This document shows positions 17,587-27,295 of a stretch of 64,000 bases of DNA, piece after piece (the first letter of the stretch is position 1; each line of letters begins with the position of its first letter). This DNA comes from Haloplasma contractile SSD-17B. Lineage in GTDB: Bacteria > Bacillota_I > Bacilli_A > Haloplasmatales > Haloplasmataceae. The notes beneath the pieces are model-generated. The model was not told where the DNA came from. It did no database searches and saw only the letters and a program-made list of their open reading frames with translations. The position numbers and the translations under genes were made by a program. The stretch lies in assembly GCF_000215935.2 (NCBI RefSeq), contig NZ_AFNU02000001.1, positions 544,413 to 608,412 of the forward strand, in the 5' to 3' direction.

Positions 17587-18320
17587 TGTGCTACCTCCAT
17601 CTTTATATGTTCTTTATACTTTTCTATGTATTGATCTACTATTACTTTACAATCCGATAAGTCTGCTATTTTTACAAAGTAACTTTGATCAAATTTGGTA
17701 TGGTCAGCTAAGAAATAGGGAGATTTAGTCCTAGAAATTACAACCTGTTTAATTGTCGATTCTCGAATATCCGGAGTTGAGAATCCATTTTCTATACTAA
17801 TACCATTTACTCCTATAAAAGCTTTATCAAAATAGTATTTTTGTAAAAACAACACGGCCTCTTCTCCTAGTATTGCCTTTGTACTTGGTTTAATATATCC
17901 ACCCACTAGATAACTTTCAATATTGTATTCAATTAAACGATCAATATGGGTGATACCATTTGTTATAACAGTAATGTCTTTATCAGCTAGATAAGGAATC
18001 ATGTTATAGGTTGTAGAACCCGCATCTAAAAAGATACAATCACGGTCTTCAACTATTTGACTAGCGTGTTTTGCAATTAAATCTTTTTCGTAGAAATTGG
18101 TTTTTAATTTAGTAGAGATTTTGGGTTCATCCTTTATTTTGCCATTATATTTAGCCCCGCCGTGTACACGAGTAAGGATTCCTTCTTTTTCTAACTCTTC
18201 TAAATCACGTCTTACAGTTGATTCTGATGTATTGAGTAATTGAACACATTCTTCAACATGTACTAATTTCTTTTGTTCAACTAATTCTTTTAATAATTCT
18301 AATCGTTTTGTCTTTAACAT
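17583..18320 (-). CDS. fruR: DeoR-family regulator of the fructose operon
   Basis: Translation most likely starts at the ATG at 18320, beginning MLKTKRLELL and preceded by AAAAGGGTGATAAA. The 245-residue protein has a DeoR helix-turn-helix (about residues 4-58, with SESTVRRDLEELEKEG) and a DeoR C-terminal sugar-phosphate sensing domain. Such proteins usually repress their own operon and are relieved by fructose 1-phosphate. It is first in the fru operon. Repeated TTTCATTCAAA-like motifs upstream are candidate operators. The gene ends with TGA, showing that TGA is a stop in this genome. Confidence 0.88.
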   Translation of the reverse strand: MLKTKRLELLKELVEQKKLVHVEECVQLLNTSESTVRRDLEELEKEGILTRVHGGAKYNGKIKDEPKISTKLKTNFYEKDLIAKHASQIVEDRDCIFLDAGSTTYNMIPYLADKDITVITNGITHIDRLIEYNIESYLVGGYIKPSTKAILGEEAVLFLQKYYFDKAFIGVNGISIENGFSTPDIRESTIKQVVISRTKSPYFLADHTKFDQSYFVKIADLSDCKVIVDQYIEKYKEHIKMEVAQ

Positions 18321-18347
18321 TTTATCACCCTTTTCTGACTCAACTAC

Positions 18348-18376
18348 ATTATACAATAACGCTTCCAAAAAATCAA
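18348..18376 (-). promoter_or_regulatory. Promoter of the fru operon
   Basis: On the minus strand, TTGATT (18371-18376), a 17-base spacer and TATAAT (18348-18353) lie 28 bases before the fruR ATG. Confidence 0.7.
18354..18368 (-). promoter_or_regulatory. Candidate cre site (CcpA) in the fru promoter spacer
   Basis: TTGGAAGCGTTATTG matches 11 of 14 positions of the Bacillus cre consensus TGWAANCGNTNWCA. It fills the spacer between -35 and -10, a repressing position. A second match (12 of 14), TTTAAAGCGTTTTTA, lies at 18420-18434. In AT-rich DNA such matches can arise by chance. Confidence 0.45.
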
Positions 18377-18773
18377 TCATAAATTATCAAAAACATTCAT
18401 TTTCATTCAAAAATATATTTTTAAAGCGTTTTTATATCTATGCTAAGTAGTTTATTGTGTATTATTTGACAGTTTATGATTAGTTTCATTCAAATTCAAT
18501 CAAATTTACTGGCTTTTCTGTTTAGTTTTGCAAAAGTGCTCAAGAAGTTTATTATATTTAATTCAATCATAAACAATGTAATAGAAGAAACAATTTCTTA
18601 CTTATATACGATTATTGAAAAGCAAAATTTTATATCATTCTGCTAATTCAACATAAATAAGTCTGTACAATCAATTTTTCGCTCTTAATACATTAGTAGT
18701 GATTACTAATCCATAATTTTATTATAAAAATCGTTAGTTCATTGAAATATGTTGGTCTACTACAAAATTATAT

Positions 18774-18829
18774 AAAAAATACCCATATAGGAACACCAAT
18801 TTTTAATTTAGTGTCTACTATATGAGTAT
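18774..18829 (-). terminator. Terminator of the citDEF genes
   Basis: On the minus strand, ATACTCATATAGTAGACAC pairs imperfectly with GTGTTCCTATATGGGTAT, followed by TTTTTT. It lies 29 bases past the citF stop. Confidence 0.75.
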
Positions 18830-18857
18830 ATCAAAACTAGTTACGTTTTTTAAAATT

Positions 18858-20357
18858 TCACGCTTTCTTATATAAATAATCAATGACAGTACCATCCCGA
18901 TATTCAACAATACCAATTACTTCGTCAGTGAATTTTATCTCTTGCGGCTTACCTACTAATTGATCGGAAATTTCTTTTAATTCTTTAATTGTTTTTAACG
19001 GTAGGTTTGCCTTTTCAAAACGTTCAATTAAGTCTATGCGTTTTGGATTCACTGCGATTCCTCGTTCGGTAACCAAAACATCGACCGTTTCACCAGGCGT
19101 TGTCTTGCAAATCACCTTGTCTTTAATCAATGGGATTCGTGCATTGAATAACTGAGAAACAATAATAGTGACATTCGCTCCATATGCTGTATCACTATGA
19201 CCTCCTGATCCACCCATGATTTCACCAGTAGAAGTCGTGGTAACATTCACGTTAAAATCAGTATCCATCTCAGTAGCTCCTAAAATCACGAAATCGAGGT
19301 CATTCACAATATTGTCATCATTAATGTTAGCATATCGCGATGCACTCATTTGAATGTGTCGCTCATTATCCTTAATCGATTTTACTGCATCTAAATCGAA
19401 ACATTGAACGTCATAGAGCGTATCGAATAAGTCTTCTTCATGCATATCGACAATGTAACCAGTAATCCCTCCTGAAGCAAAACGTCCTTTCACTTGGTCC
19501 TGTTTCATAAGTTCTTTTAAATAATTAGCTACTGCAAGTGAAGTGCCACCTGCTCCTGTCTGAAACGAGAATCCAGTTTCAAAATAACCAGAATGTTTTA
19601 TTACATCAGTTGCCAATCGTGCAATCCTTAGACCAATTGGATTTTTAGTAATCTTTGTAGTACCGGAAACAATACCTTCAGGATCCCCAATCGAATCAAC
19701 GTTGATGATATGGTCGACAAAACGCCCTTCTATATGAACATTATCTAATAAATCATCAACTAAGTGATCCGTAATTGCGATAGTTTGTTTTGCAAAGTGT
19801 GCATCGGTATAGGCATATCCAAGCGCACCACAAGCACTTTTGCCAATTGAACCGTTAATATTGCCCATTTGATCACACGTCGGAGCTGCTATAAAGGCAT
19901 AATCAATCGTCACATCACCGCTCTCAACTAATCGTGGTCTTCCTCCGTGGGTATGCATCACTGCTACTTTGTTCATTTTCCCTTGATTTATGGCATCCGC
20001 TACAGGACCAGATATATAGGCAGCATAAATTTGGGTAACAACACCATCCTCAATTAGTTTAACTAGCGGTTCATGACAAGGGAAGATTGCACTCGCAAAA
20101 ATGGTTAAGTCACATAAATTACGTTTATGAATCTCATCCATTACCATATTTAATACATAGTCTCCATTACGCAAGTGGTGGTGGAATGATAATGTCATAC
20201 CATCTTTTAACATAAGTTCATCAAGTAAAGAGGCAATTGATTCGCGAACTTTATGCTTTGAGTTATTCTGTTTAGTGGGTTTTATTAGATCCATCTGCTT
20301 ATTGCCATGAGTTCCTTTAAATTTAGGGATATCCTTTTTATAACCTTTAATTTTCAT
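18858..20357 (-). CDS. citF: Citrate/citramalate lyase alpha subunit (acyl-ACP:citrate/citramalate ACP transferase)
   Basis: The 499-residue protein matches the CitF family along its length, with family-typical GGSGGHSDTAYGAN near the C-terminal third. CitF swaps acetyl for the citryl or citramalyl group on the acyl carrier protein. The chosen start is the ATG at 20357, after GAAGGTG, overlapping citE by 11 bases. The neighbourhood is a glutamate mutase/methylaspartase operon, and no citrate transporter or oxaloacetate decarboxylase is nearby. The likely substrate is therefore (S)-citramalate rather than citrate. The sequence alone cannot separate the two. Confidence 0.88.
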   Translation of the reverse strand: MKIKGYKKDIPKFKGTHGNKQMDLIKPTKQNNSKHKVRESIASLLDELMLKDGMTLSFHHHLRNGDYVLNMVMDEIHKRNLCDLTIFASAIFPCHEPLVKLIEDGVVTQIYAAYISGPVADAINQGKMNKVAVMHTHGGRPRLVESGDVTIDYAFIAAPTCDQMGNINGSIGKSACGALGYAYTDAHFAKQTIAITDHLVDDLLDNVHIEGRFVDHIINVDSIGDPEGIVSGTTKITKNPIGLRIARLATDVIKHSGYFETGFSFQTGAGGTSLAVANYLKELMKQDQVKGRFASGGITGYIVDMHEEDLFDTLYDVQCFDLDAVKSIKDNERHIQMSASRYANINDDNIVNDLDFVILGATEMDTDFNVNVTTTSTGEIMGGSGGHSDTAYGANVTIIVSQLFNARIPLIKDKVICKTTPGETVDVLVTERGIAVNPKRIDLIERFEKANLPLKTIKELKEISDQLVGKPQEIKFTDEVIGIVEYRDGTVIDYLYKKA

Positions 20358-21222
20358 TGTGTTCACCTTCTTTTAAGAGACCGGTCTTTGAAGCGACCGC
20401 CATAATGCGTTCTGCTCGCTTGATTATTGGTAAATCAACCATTTTACCATCTAATGAGAACACACCTTTCCCTTCTTTTAACGCTTGATCCTTTGCCTCT
20501 ATTACACGTTTAGCGTCATTAATTTCATCTTCCTTTGGTGTAAACACCTTATTAATGGTTTCTATTTGACGGGGATTAATCGATGCCTTTCCATCAAAAC
20601 CAATTTTTTTAGCAAAGCGAGTATCATTTGTCAGTCCTATATCATCATTAGTATCCGTGAATGGCGTATCAATTACAAACTTCTTAAGCGCACGGGCGGC
20701 ATTCACTACACGTGTTCTAGCGTACAATAGTTCCTCACCGGTTTTTGTGCGTTCGCAATTTAAGTCAACACACAAATCTTCTCCACCAAGCATTAACCCT
20801 TTCACTTTCACGGATGTATTTAGAAGGTCAAATACCTGTTCAACTCCTAGTGCCGTCTCCACTAAAATCATAACATCTGTTTTATATTTGAAAGATTCTA
20901 ATCGTTTGGTTAAGTCACTCACACTGTCCTGTTCTGCTTTAGGGAGTAAAATCAAGTCGATATCGAGTGATTGTAAGACTTCAATATCTTTTTCATAATC
21001 AGTGGATTCGAATGGATTCATTCTTACGATTACTTCTACATCAGTGAACTGAACCTTAGACAATAGTTGCTCTAATAAGATTCGTGCTGAATCTTTTTCA
21101 TCCACTGAAACAGAATCTTCTAAGTCAATAATAATACTATCCGCATCAAAAACATCTGCACTTTGTAGCATTCCTGGCGTGTTTCCTGGAATAAATAACA
21201 TACTTCTTCTTATTTTACTCAT
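20347..21222 (-). CDS. citE: Citrate/citramalate lyase beta subunit
   Basis: The 291-residue TIM-barrel protein is of the HpcH/HpaI aldolase (CitE) family. Motifs include RRSMLFIPGN at the N-terminus, IIDLEDSV near residue 30 and the GKASINPRQIE segment near 210. The beta subunit cleaves citramalyl-ACP to pyruvate plus acetyl-ACP, or citryl-ACP to oxaloacetate plus acetyl-ACP. It overlaps citD by eight bases and citF at its 3' end, as in other cit operons. Confidence 0.9.
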   Translation of the reverse strand: MSKIRRSMLFIPGNTPGMLQSADVFDADSIIIDLEDSVSVDEKDSARILLEQLLSKVQFTDVEVIVRMNPFESTDYEKDIEVLQSLDIDLILLPKAEQDSVSDLTKRLESFKYKTDVMILVETALGVEQVFDLLNTSVKVKGLMLGGEDLCVDLNCERTKTGEELLYARTRVVNAARALKKFVIDTPFTDTNDDIGLTNDTRFAKKIGFDGKASINPRQIETINKVFTPKEDEINDAKRVIEAKDQALKEGKGVFSLDGKMVDLPIIKRAERIMAVASKTGLLKEGEHNEN

Positions 21223-21484
21223 GGTTAGCCCCCCTTTTAATAGCGGTAATTAAACGTGCACGAATTGTAAAGTCTAAAGCCCCTTTATCTATTGCACGGA
21301 CTAACACATTCTTGATATTAAATTCTGAGAGAGTTTCTAAAATAACCTTCTTGATTGCTTCACCAAATGTTTCATAGACATTACTTTCTAATTCAATCGA
21401 TGTTTCTTCGGCATTTGGAAACAACATGATATAAATGTCGTTTGATTCGTATGTTCCTGCCTTTGATGGCTTCATTAACTCCAT
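21215..21484 (-). CDS. citD: Citrate/citramalate lyase acyl carrier protein (gamma subunit)
   Basis: Starting at the ATG at 21484 after AAAAGGGTG, the 89-residue protein has the CitD signature AGTYESND. The serine of this motif is where the 2'-(5''-triphosphoribosyl)-3'-dephospho-CoA prosthetic group is attached by CitX, using the product of CitG. Both of those genes lie at 26.5-27.8 kb. CitD carries the acetyl and citramalyl groups between CitF and CitE. Confidence 0.9.
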   Translation of the reverse strand: MELMKPSKAGTYESNDIYIMLFPNAEETSIELESNVYETFGEAIKKVILETLSEFNIKNVLVRAIDKGALDFTIRARLITAIKRGANHE

Positions 21485-21631
21485 AATGTTCACCCTTTTA
21501 ATTAGTTTCTTTAATCTACTTAGATTTAGATTGCTTGTTTCATGCTTTCTTTTTTTAAAAAAACAATTTTCGTTATTTAACTCTATATGAAGTAACTCGA
21601 GTGACTACTTATGATTATATTCTAAAATCGG

Positions 21632-21665
21632 TATTAGCCAATAGGATGAATCCTATTGGCTAATA
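21632..21665. repeat. Perfect 16-bp inverted repeat between mal and citD
   Basis: TATTAGCCAATAGGAT (21632-21647) and its exact complement (21650-21665) are separated by two bases. The minus strand has no T-run after it, so it is not a standard terminator. It overlaps a weak minus-strand promoter-like pair (TTGGCT, 16 bases, TATAAT) pointing to citD. It may be an operator, a processing site or an mRNA stabiliser. Confidence 0.8.
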
Positions 21666-21670
21666 CAGTT

Positions 21671-22918
21671 CTATTTACTATTACGATAAGCAATTTGAGT
21701 TAGTACTCGGTTCATTTCATTAAAAACAATCATGTAACCTTCATCAAAGCCCATTCCTGGTTTTGCAAGCATTTGGTCAGCTCCACATGCTAGCGCTATA
21801 TTAGTACTTACTTCAGCAGAACGGTTCGTTTCATTACATGTTCCACCACTGTAAGCACCAATGTTACGTTCCTTACAATAGATAATTGCTTCAGCAATGT
21901 TATTTACTCCACCTAAATCAGGTGTCTTAATTTGAACCATATGACCTGCTTTATGGTCTGCAAACAATTTAATATCTTCAAGTGTATTACACCACTCATC
22001 CGCTACTAATTCAACATTAATATTTCTGTCATCGATTTCTTTTGTCAGTTCACTTAATGAATTAATTTGTAACGCACGATCTTCAACATCCATCGGCCCT
22101 TCTATACGTAGCTTTAGTGGCGAAGCAGCTTCCGCTAGAGTCTCAATATAATCTGCCATTTTTATCATATCGCAATCAAAAATCATACCAATCGTACCGT
22201 ACACATCAATGTGTAGCACAGGGTAATAATCTTCTCTTACACGTTTTGTAAGGATACGATTTCGTAACCAAGTGATGTACTCAAGAAGCAATTCACCGTT
22301 CTGACCTAATTTAGATTCAATATTATTAATTAAAGCGTGTGGCATAACACTCGTCTCTTTAATAATCATTTTATCAACATTTGCATATCGGTCGTCCCCA
22401 GATTGGCCAAAGATCGGAACTGCTTTAATCTCATTTGTTAACTCATATTCTTCATGAATAACTTCCGCCATCGTTATTTTTTTAGATTTAGCAACAGCAT
22501 CTAGTAGAGCTTGTGTCACACCATAACGAATCGCAGTATGAATTCGTTTTTCATCAACAATTGCCGAATCGACTATCGATGCTAATTCTCTAAAAGATGT
22601 TAACTCTTCTCCAACTAGAAGGGGAATAATATGTTTTTTAATATACGGTATAAAGTCCTCTGCTAAAAATAATGGATCTCTTCCACCTGCACCTGAATAT
22701 TGAACAGCTGCACAATCACCATGCGCAATCTGTCCATCTTCTAAAATGATCATAACTGAAATTGATTCTCCAGCTTGACGGATAGTCTTGAACCCTTCTG
22801 TTATGATTTCTCCATCGTATAAAAATTTATCTAATTTTGCACCTTTTTTAATTGCTCGTTGGTCATCAAAATAGAATCCTGTTTTACCTTCGCTCAGAAT
22901 AACATCTACAATCTTCAT
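21671..22918 (-). CDS. mal: Methylaspartate ammonia-lyase
   Basis: The 415-residue enolase-superfamily enzyme removes ammonia from (2S,3S)-3-methylaspartate to give mesaconate. It is very close to the Clostridium tetanomorphum family pattern: FYFDDQRAIKKGA at the N-terminus, SGAGGRDPLFL near residue 83, HIDVYGTIG near 237 and QIKTPDLGGVNNI near 330, where the catalytic lysine resides. The length equals the usual 413 or so. It follows glmE by 19 bases in the glutamate-fermentation order S-L-E-mal. Confidence 0.95.
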   Translation of the reverse strand: MKIVDVILSEGKTGFYFDDQRAIKKGAKLDKFLYDGEIITEGFKTIRQAGESISVMIILEDGQIAHGDCAAVQYSGAGGRDPLFLAEDFIPYIKKHIIPLLVGEELTSFRELASIVDSAIVDEKRIHTAIRYGVTQALLDAVAKSKKITMAEVIHEEYELTNEIKAVPIFGQSGDDRYANVDKMIIKETSVMPHALINNIESKLGQNGELLLEYITWLRNRILTKRVREDYYPVLHIDVYGTIGMIFDCDMIKMADYIETLAEAASPLKLRIEGPMDVEDRALQINSLSELTKEIDDRNINVELVADEWCNTLEDIKLFADHKAGHMVQIKTPDLGGVNNIAEAIIYCKERNIGAYSGGTCNETNRSAEVSTNIALACGADQMLAKPGMGFDEGYMIVFNEMNRVLTQIAYRNSK

Positions 22919-22937
22919 ATCTATTCCTACTCCTACT

Positions 22938-24401
22938 CTATAGTGTGATTTCTGGTTTTCCGACTAATTTTCCTTCACTTACTGCAAATATATCGTCTAC
23001 AGTCATTTGGAAATCTACTGGACGATTTTGTATTTTAGCACGTTTTTCTAACATTCTACGGTTGTATGCCTTTAATTCATCAGTAAATGGGATATTCCCA
23101 CAGTCTAGATAACGAACCGCACCATAATGATCTCTGGCTGGTAATAGTTTATTAGCCGTATGGATACTTGGTGCAAACGGAATATCTAAAATTCCTCGTT
23201 TAAATGCTTCTACAACACCTCTTGCTAAGTCGCCGTCTCCTACTTCAAAGACAGCTTCAAGGATGCATTTTGTTTCTTCCTTTATAATTTGGATTTGTTC
23301 ACTTAATTTTTTAGACATGTATGATTTTTGATCGGCCAGTAAGTTAAGTACCATTTTCGTACACTTTAATCCATTTGCATTGGCCTGCTTTGTAGGAATA
23401 CCGAATGCTTCATGAGGCGTTTTTACAATTACCTTCGTAACTTTAGCCATAGCAGCTGTTACGGATGCGTTTGAGATTGCAGCATATGCTTTTGATTCAT
23501 CTTTAGGGAATCCACCCATCCATTGATGGAATACAGTTGTTACAACGGTATCACGGTAACCATATCGCAGTAAGTACTCATCTGTTTGTTGTTCTAACGC
23601 TTTTATCGCTGCGATGTCCTGTATTTGATTACCACATTGACCATAACCAACCGTTATGTGCTTAACACCTTGCTCTGCAGCAAGTAACGCTTCGATAATC
23701 GCAACTGAGTTAGACATTGATGGTGGTACTAACGTACCTGTTAATGGACCGAATGGTTCACGGTTAATCGGAACACCGTGCTCTTCGTAAATTGCTGCTA
23801 AACGGTCACAATATTGCCAGTCCTTAATCGTGCGTTCTAATGGTACATCCTTAGAGTAAGGTATGTTATATGAAATACCACCACCTTCATTGGATGTCCA
23901 TCCTGAAGCATGGATGATTTCACTTAGAAGTCTAGCATCAGGCGTTCCGTGTCTAGCCTGAACAGGTTTATCAAGACTTTCTTGGATTTTACGGCATCCT
24001 GAGACACCATGGTTTACAACAGGGAATCCGTTTAGCATCGAGCGGTTCAATCTTACTGATTCTTTAATTCCAATTGTACAATTTTCATAGCGATTTTGAC
24101 GTGTGTAAGAATCGACAGTAGTCGGTAATAAGTCTGCCTCTCCTTCTTCAGATAAATATTTTAATAAATTTAAATGCTCACTAATGAGCGCAACACCCGC
24201 ACGAGGTTGTGTAAGCACTTGTTTATTATTCTTCGCTTCTTGTAACTTTAATGCAAAATTCTTTTCTCTTGGCACAGATTTTGCATATTCAATGTTTGCT
24301 TGTAAGTCCTTGATTGCTGCACCTGTTTCCCAAGTATTAAGAACTTCTTCTCTTATTGTCATAAATTCTTCGTTTGATAGTCTTCTATTTTCGAGTTTCA
24401 C
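22938..24401 (-). CDS. glmE: Glutamate mutase epsilon (catalytic) subunit
   Basis: The 487-residue protein matches the GlmE/MutE TIM barrel that, with GlmS and adenosylcobalamin, converts L-glutamate to (2S,3S)-3-methylaspartate. Typical stretches include [33 protein letters not shown] and [11 protein letters not shown]. Translation starts at a GTG (24401), seven bases after GGGGG, and the gene overlaps glmL by 17 bases. No in-frame ATG fits better. Confidence 0.95.
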   Translation of the reverse strand: MKLENRRLSNEEFMTIREEVLNTWETGAAIKDLQANIEYAKSVPREKNFALKLQEAKNNKQVLTQPRAGVALISEHLNLLKYLSEEGEADLLPTTVDSYTRQNRYENCTIGIKESVRLNRSMLNGFPVVNHGVSGCRKIQESLDKPVQARHGTPDARLLSEIIHASGWTSNEGGGISYNIPYSKDVPLERTIKDWQYCDRLAAIYEEHGVPINREPFGPLTGTLVPPSMSNSVAIIEALLAAEQGVKHITVGYGQCGNQIQDIAAIKALEQQTDEYLLRYGYRDTVVTTVFHQWMGGFPKDESKAYAAISNASVTAAMAKVTKVIVKTPHEAFGIPTKQANANGLKCTKMVLNLLADQKSYMSKKLSEQIQIIKEETKCILEAVFEVGDGDLARGVVEAFKRGILDIPFAPSIHTANKLLPARDHYGAVRYLDCGNIPFTDELKAYNRRMLEKRAKIQNRPVDFQMTVDDIFAVSEGKLVGKPEITL

Positions 24402-25803
24402 GGTAAGTCCCCCTGTTATTTAATATGTATTTTTTCATTATTTGTAATGCTTGATTTGGTAAATCAAAAGATAAAAGACCCATTGCTGAAAGGATATACT
24501 CGCGATCAATATAAATGTCAGGATTTTTTGGTTTTAGAATAGTTAAATCATTTTGACTATGTTTTCCCTCATTTAAAATGTCCTCTGGTTGTCGGCTATG
24601 GATAATGACTCCTCCTGTACCTATTAAATAGTTTACTTCGAGTAAATCCTTTCCGTATTGGCTATAAGTTTCACCGAGTGGCGTATACATGACTTCAATA
24701 TGTCCTGCATGACGGTTCATTGCTAGTTTTGTCGCCACCTTGGCTAGAGCCTGATCGAACTGAAGATCAAAATCACTCTGTGGAACAAAGTTAATCTGTT
24801 CTCGTCGTTTACGACATTCTTCTAAAATATTTACGTCTTGATTATCTAAATACGATTTTATTTCTTTTGTACTACTTGCTTCAAATAGAGCAAGTGCAGA
24901 ATATCTCATTCCGAGATCACCTTCTACAGTACGTTTAGAATGAGGCTCTCTAAGTCCTCTAAGATTTATGCTGGCCTTAGTAGGAAGACCATCTGCTACC
25001 GAATGAATATCAGTTGTTGCTCCTCCTATATCCACTACAATGAGATCACCAACACCATCTAGCTCATCTGTTCCATTTGCTAAACATTCACTTGCTTTTA
25101 ATACAGCTGCTGGTGTTGGCATTAAAATGCCATCTATAAAATCTTCTGCAACGTCCATGCCTTTCGATTTTATAATATTGCTCATAAACAATTCTCTTAT
25201 TCGATCGCGTACAGGTAAAACGTTAATTTCATTTAGTTTTGGCATCACATTATCAGTCATAACATAGTTCAGATTATACTGATTAAATAGTTCTCGAATC
25301 TCATCATAGGCACATTTGTTACCTGCGACTATGATTGGTATGTCTTTAAGATGCTCGGCAATCTTTTTTGCATTTGTCGTAATTATTTCTTTATTGCCAC
25401 CATCAGTACCACCAGATAACAAGATAATGTCAATATTGTTATTTTTTATCTCATTAATTTCATCGAGTGATAATTCGTAACTATATGTTTTAAGTACCCG
25501 AGCACCTGCTCCTAATGCAGCGCGCTTTCCCGCTTCTGCAGTTAATTCAGGTACAAGACCAATTGTAACCATTTTTAGACCACCAGCTGCTGATGAACAC
25601 GCCAGCCGTTTTACTATTTGATAGTTCGACTTGTCAATTTTTTCGTTTAGTAGGTTCTGAGCTTTTTCAAAACCTTCCATGATATTTGTCTCAACGGTAG
25701 TAATCGATTTAGCTGTCGCAACAATTTCTTCCCGCTCTATATCAACCAATGTTAACTTGGTATATGTGCTTCCAAAATCAATTAGTAAGTAGCAATCAAT
25801 CAT
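24385..25803 (-). CDS. glmL: Glutamate mutase reactivase (MutL/GlmL, ASKHA ATPase)
   Basis: The 472-residue protein begins with the phosphate-binding motif [15 protein letters not shown] and contains the second ASKHA motif [14 protein letters not shown] near residue 256. GlmL proteins repair glutamate mutase by exchanging damaged cobalamin in an ATP-dependent way. It lies between the two mutase subunit genes, exactly as in known mutS-mutL-mutE operons, and starts 16 bases after glmS. Confidence 0.93.
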   Translation of the reverse strand: MIDCYLLIDFGSTYTKLTLVDIEREEIVATAKSITTVETNIMEGFEKAQNLLNEKIDKSNYQIVKRLACSSAAGGLKMVTIGLVPELTAEAGKRAALGAGARVLKTYSYELSLDEINEIKNNNIDIILLSGGTDGGNKEIITTNAKKIAEHLKDIPIIVAGNKCAYDEIRELFNQYNLNYVMTDNVMPKLNEINVLPVRDRIRELFMSNIIKSKGMDVAEDFIDGILMPTPAAVLKASECLANGTDELDGVGDLIVVDIGGATTDIHSVADGLPTKASINLRGLREPHSKRTVEGDLGMRYSALALFEASSTKEIKSYLDNQDVNILEECRKRREQINFVPQSDFDLQFDQALAKVATKLAMNRHAGHIEVMYTPLGETYSQYGKDLLEVNYLIGTGGVIIHSRQPEDILNEGKHSQNDLTILKPKNPDIYIDREYILSAMGLLSFDLPNQALQIMKKYILNNRGTYRETRK

Positions 25804-25819
25804 AGAAAAACATCCTTCT

Positions 25820-26233
25820 TTAGTGTAAGTTTAGATCTTTCTTTAAATCTTTGATACCATCTTCAATTTTTTGTCCCGGCTCATAGACACGATCGAAACC
25901 AAGGTCTTTAAAGCGTTGTTCTACTTCTTCAAAGTCTTGCTTACCTACTACTACATTTCCACCAATATATAATAAGATATCATCTAAACCTGCTTCATTA
26001 CATTTATCTCTCATACCTTGAGCATCAATTTCACCATGACCGTATAGAGATGAAACTAATATAGCCGATGCATTTGTTTCAACAGCAGCATTAATAAAAT
26101 CCTCCTGTGTTGATAATACACCTACATTTACAACATTAAATCCTGATTTTGTTAATGCATGATCTATAATCTTGTTTCCTACTGCATGAACATCTGAACC
26201 TATGACACCAATTACAATTGTTTTCCCTTCCAT
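25820..26233 (-). CDS. glmS: Glutamate mutase sigma (B12-binding) subunit
   Basis: The proper start is the ATG at 26233 (MEGKTIVIG), after AGGAGAGAAT, giving 137 residues, the standard length. The cobalamin-binding signature DxHxxG is D14-V-H16-A-V-G19, H16 being the lower axial ligand. The downstream SSLYGHGE and GGNVVVGK segments complete the B12 fold. No cobalamin riboswitch fold is apparent in the 243 bases upstream. Confidence 0.95.
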   Translation of the reverse strand: MEGKTIVIGVIGSDVHAVGNKIIDHALTKSGFNVVNVGVLSTQEDFINAAVETNASAILVSSLYGHGEIDAQGMRDKCNEAGLDDILLYIGGNVVVGKQDFEEVEQRFKDLGFDRVYEPGQKIEDGIKDLKKDLNLH

Positions 26234-26476
26234 GATATTCTCTCCTCTTTTATATGTAATCATTACTTATTTTAAAAAAACATACTTAATGTTTATTGAA
26301 TCTTAATTTATATTACCTAAGGACTATTCACTGTCCGTTATATGTTTCATTTTTCTATTTTTTTCAGAGATTGTATAATTCATTCATCGTATTAGTAATT
26401 AACTTTATATTAAATAATGACTAAACGATTTCTTGAATATTTAAGGTATAATGTATCACATTCTTACATCTTATGT

Positions 26477-27295
26477 TTATGTAAAAAATTCAGTTTTTAT
26501 TAGGGAAAGAAATAGTGTTCCACATAATAAATCAGCTGACCCACCTGGACTAATTCCTTTCTCTATGTAATCGTGTTCAAGATCATATAATCTGCTCTTA
26601 TCGTATCCCTCCTTATATAGTGTACTCATTTCCTCTTTTACTCGTGTTAATGTCTCAAGCCCGGCGCGATTTATAATCGTTGTATCATCGCACCTACTCA
26701 TGATGTATATTAAAGTTCTGACAAATGAATTAGAATCATTTGAACAAAGAACATTTAATGCTTGTTTTATAGTAGGAAATCCTCTATAGGCTTCCTCACG
26801 CACTCCACCAATATTATAACTTAAATATGCTTTTTCACCACTAGTGAGTTCTTTAGAATGGTCTATATGATGTAATTCAGTTAACTTATCTCTAATCAAT
26901 GTTTTAGCATTAATAAAAATAGAATCAAAACTGAGTTGATCATAGTATGCTTTAGCAACACTTATAACTAGTGTACCTAAGACAAATATTAAACCTTTAT
27001 GTGTATTGACTCCATTTGTTTTTTGAAACATTGCCTGTTCACAGTCTTTCCCAATTCTTACTGCCTCTTCATACATTGTATCAATTGGTATCTCACTAAA
27101 GCCTAATTTGGCAAATTTAAACATGTAACCATTAATTACTGATATGCTATCTATGAATGTTTTAGCATTCATATCGGTATGTGAACCGTTCGTATATGGG
27201 GAAATTAATCCAAATGAAGGACTAGTAAATAACTCATATAACATTGCTTGATTCGTATATTCAATTAGTTTGAGACAAAAGTCCTCTTTTCTCAT
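26477..27295 (-). CDS. citG: Triphosphoribosyl-dephospho-CoA synthase
   Basis: The 272-residue protein belongs to the CitG family. It makes the 2'-(5''-triphosphoribosyl)-3'-dephospho-CoA precursor of the lyase prosthetic group from ATP and dephospho-CoA. The N-terminal motif reads TNQAMLYELFTSPSFG with SHTDMNAKTF after it; most homologues have TPKPGLVD here, so this copy is somewhat diverged. The C-terminal PGGSADLLCGT motif is intact. It overlaps citX by 35 bases. Confidence 0.85.
   Translation of the reverse strand: MRKEDFCLKLIEYTNQAMLYELFTSPSFGLISPYTNGSHTDMNAKTFIDSISVINGYMFKFAKLGFSEIPIDTMYEEAVRIGKDCEQAMFQKTNGVNTHKGLIFVLGTLVISVAKAYYDQLSFDSIFINAKTLIRDKLTELHHIDHSKELTSGEKAYLSYNIGGVREEAYRGFPTIKQALNVLCSNDSNSFVRTLIYIMSRCDDTTIINRAGLETLTRVKEEMSTLYKEGYDKSRLYDLEHDYIEKGISPGGSADLLCGTLFLSLIKTEFFT

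Larger units (their letters stand above)
18321..18857. other. Intergenic regulatory stretch between citF and fruR
   Basis: This gap of about 540 bases carries the fru promoter with a candidate cre, a second cre-like sequence, at least two copies of a TTTCATTCAAA-like motif (18401-18411 and 18484-18494) and the citF terminator. I see no gene in 18510-18770. Confidence 0.6.

Noticed and set aside
20485..20998. Plus-strand open frames over citE (about 81 and 113 codons)
   Set aside because: They lie antisense inside clear citE coding sequence, have no ribosome binding site and give low-complexity products. The same applies to other antisense frames over rnf, ger, gcv and fru genes.
18858..21484. 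Classical citrate fermentation operon
   Set aside because: There is no citrate carrier or oxaloacetate decarboxylase, and the genes adjoin glutamate mutase and methylaspartase. The citramalate role is preferred, though not proved.
26234..26476. Cobalamin riboswitch before glmS
   Set aside because: I looked because the enzyme uses B12, but found no B12-box-like sequence or suitable fold in these 243 bases.
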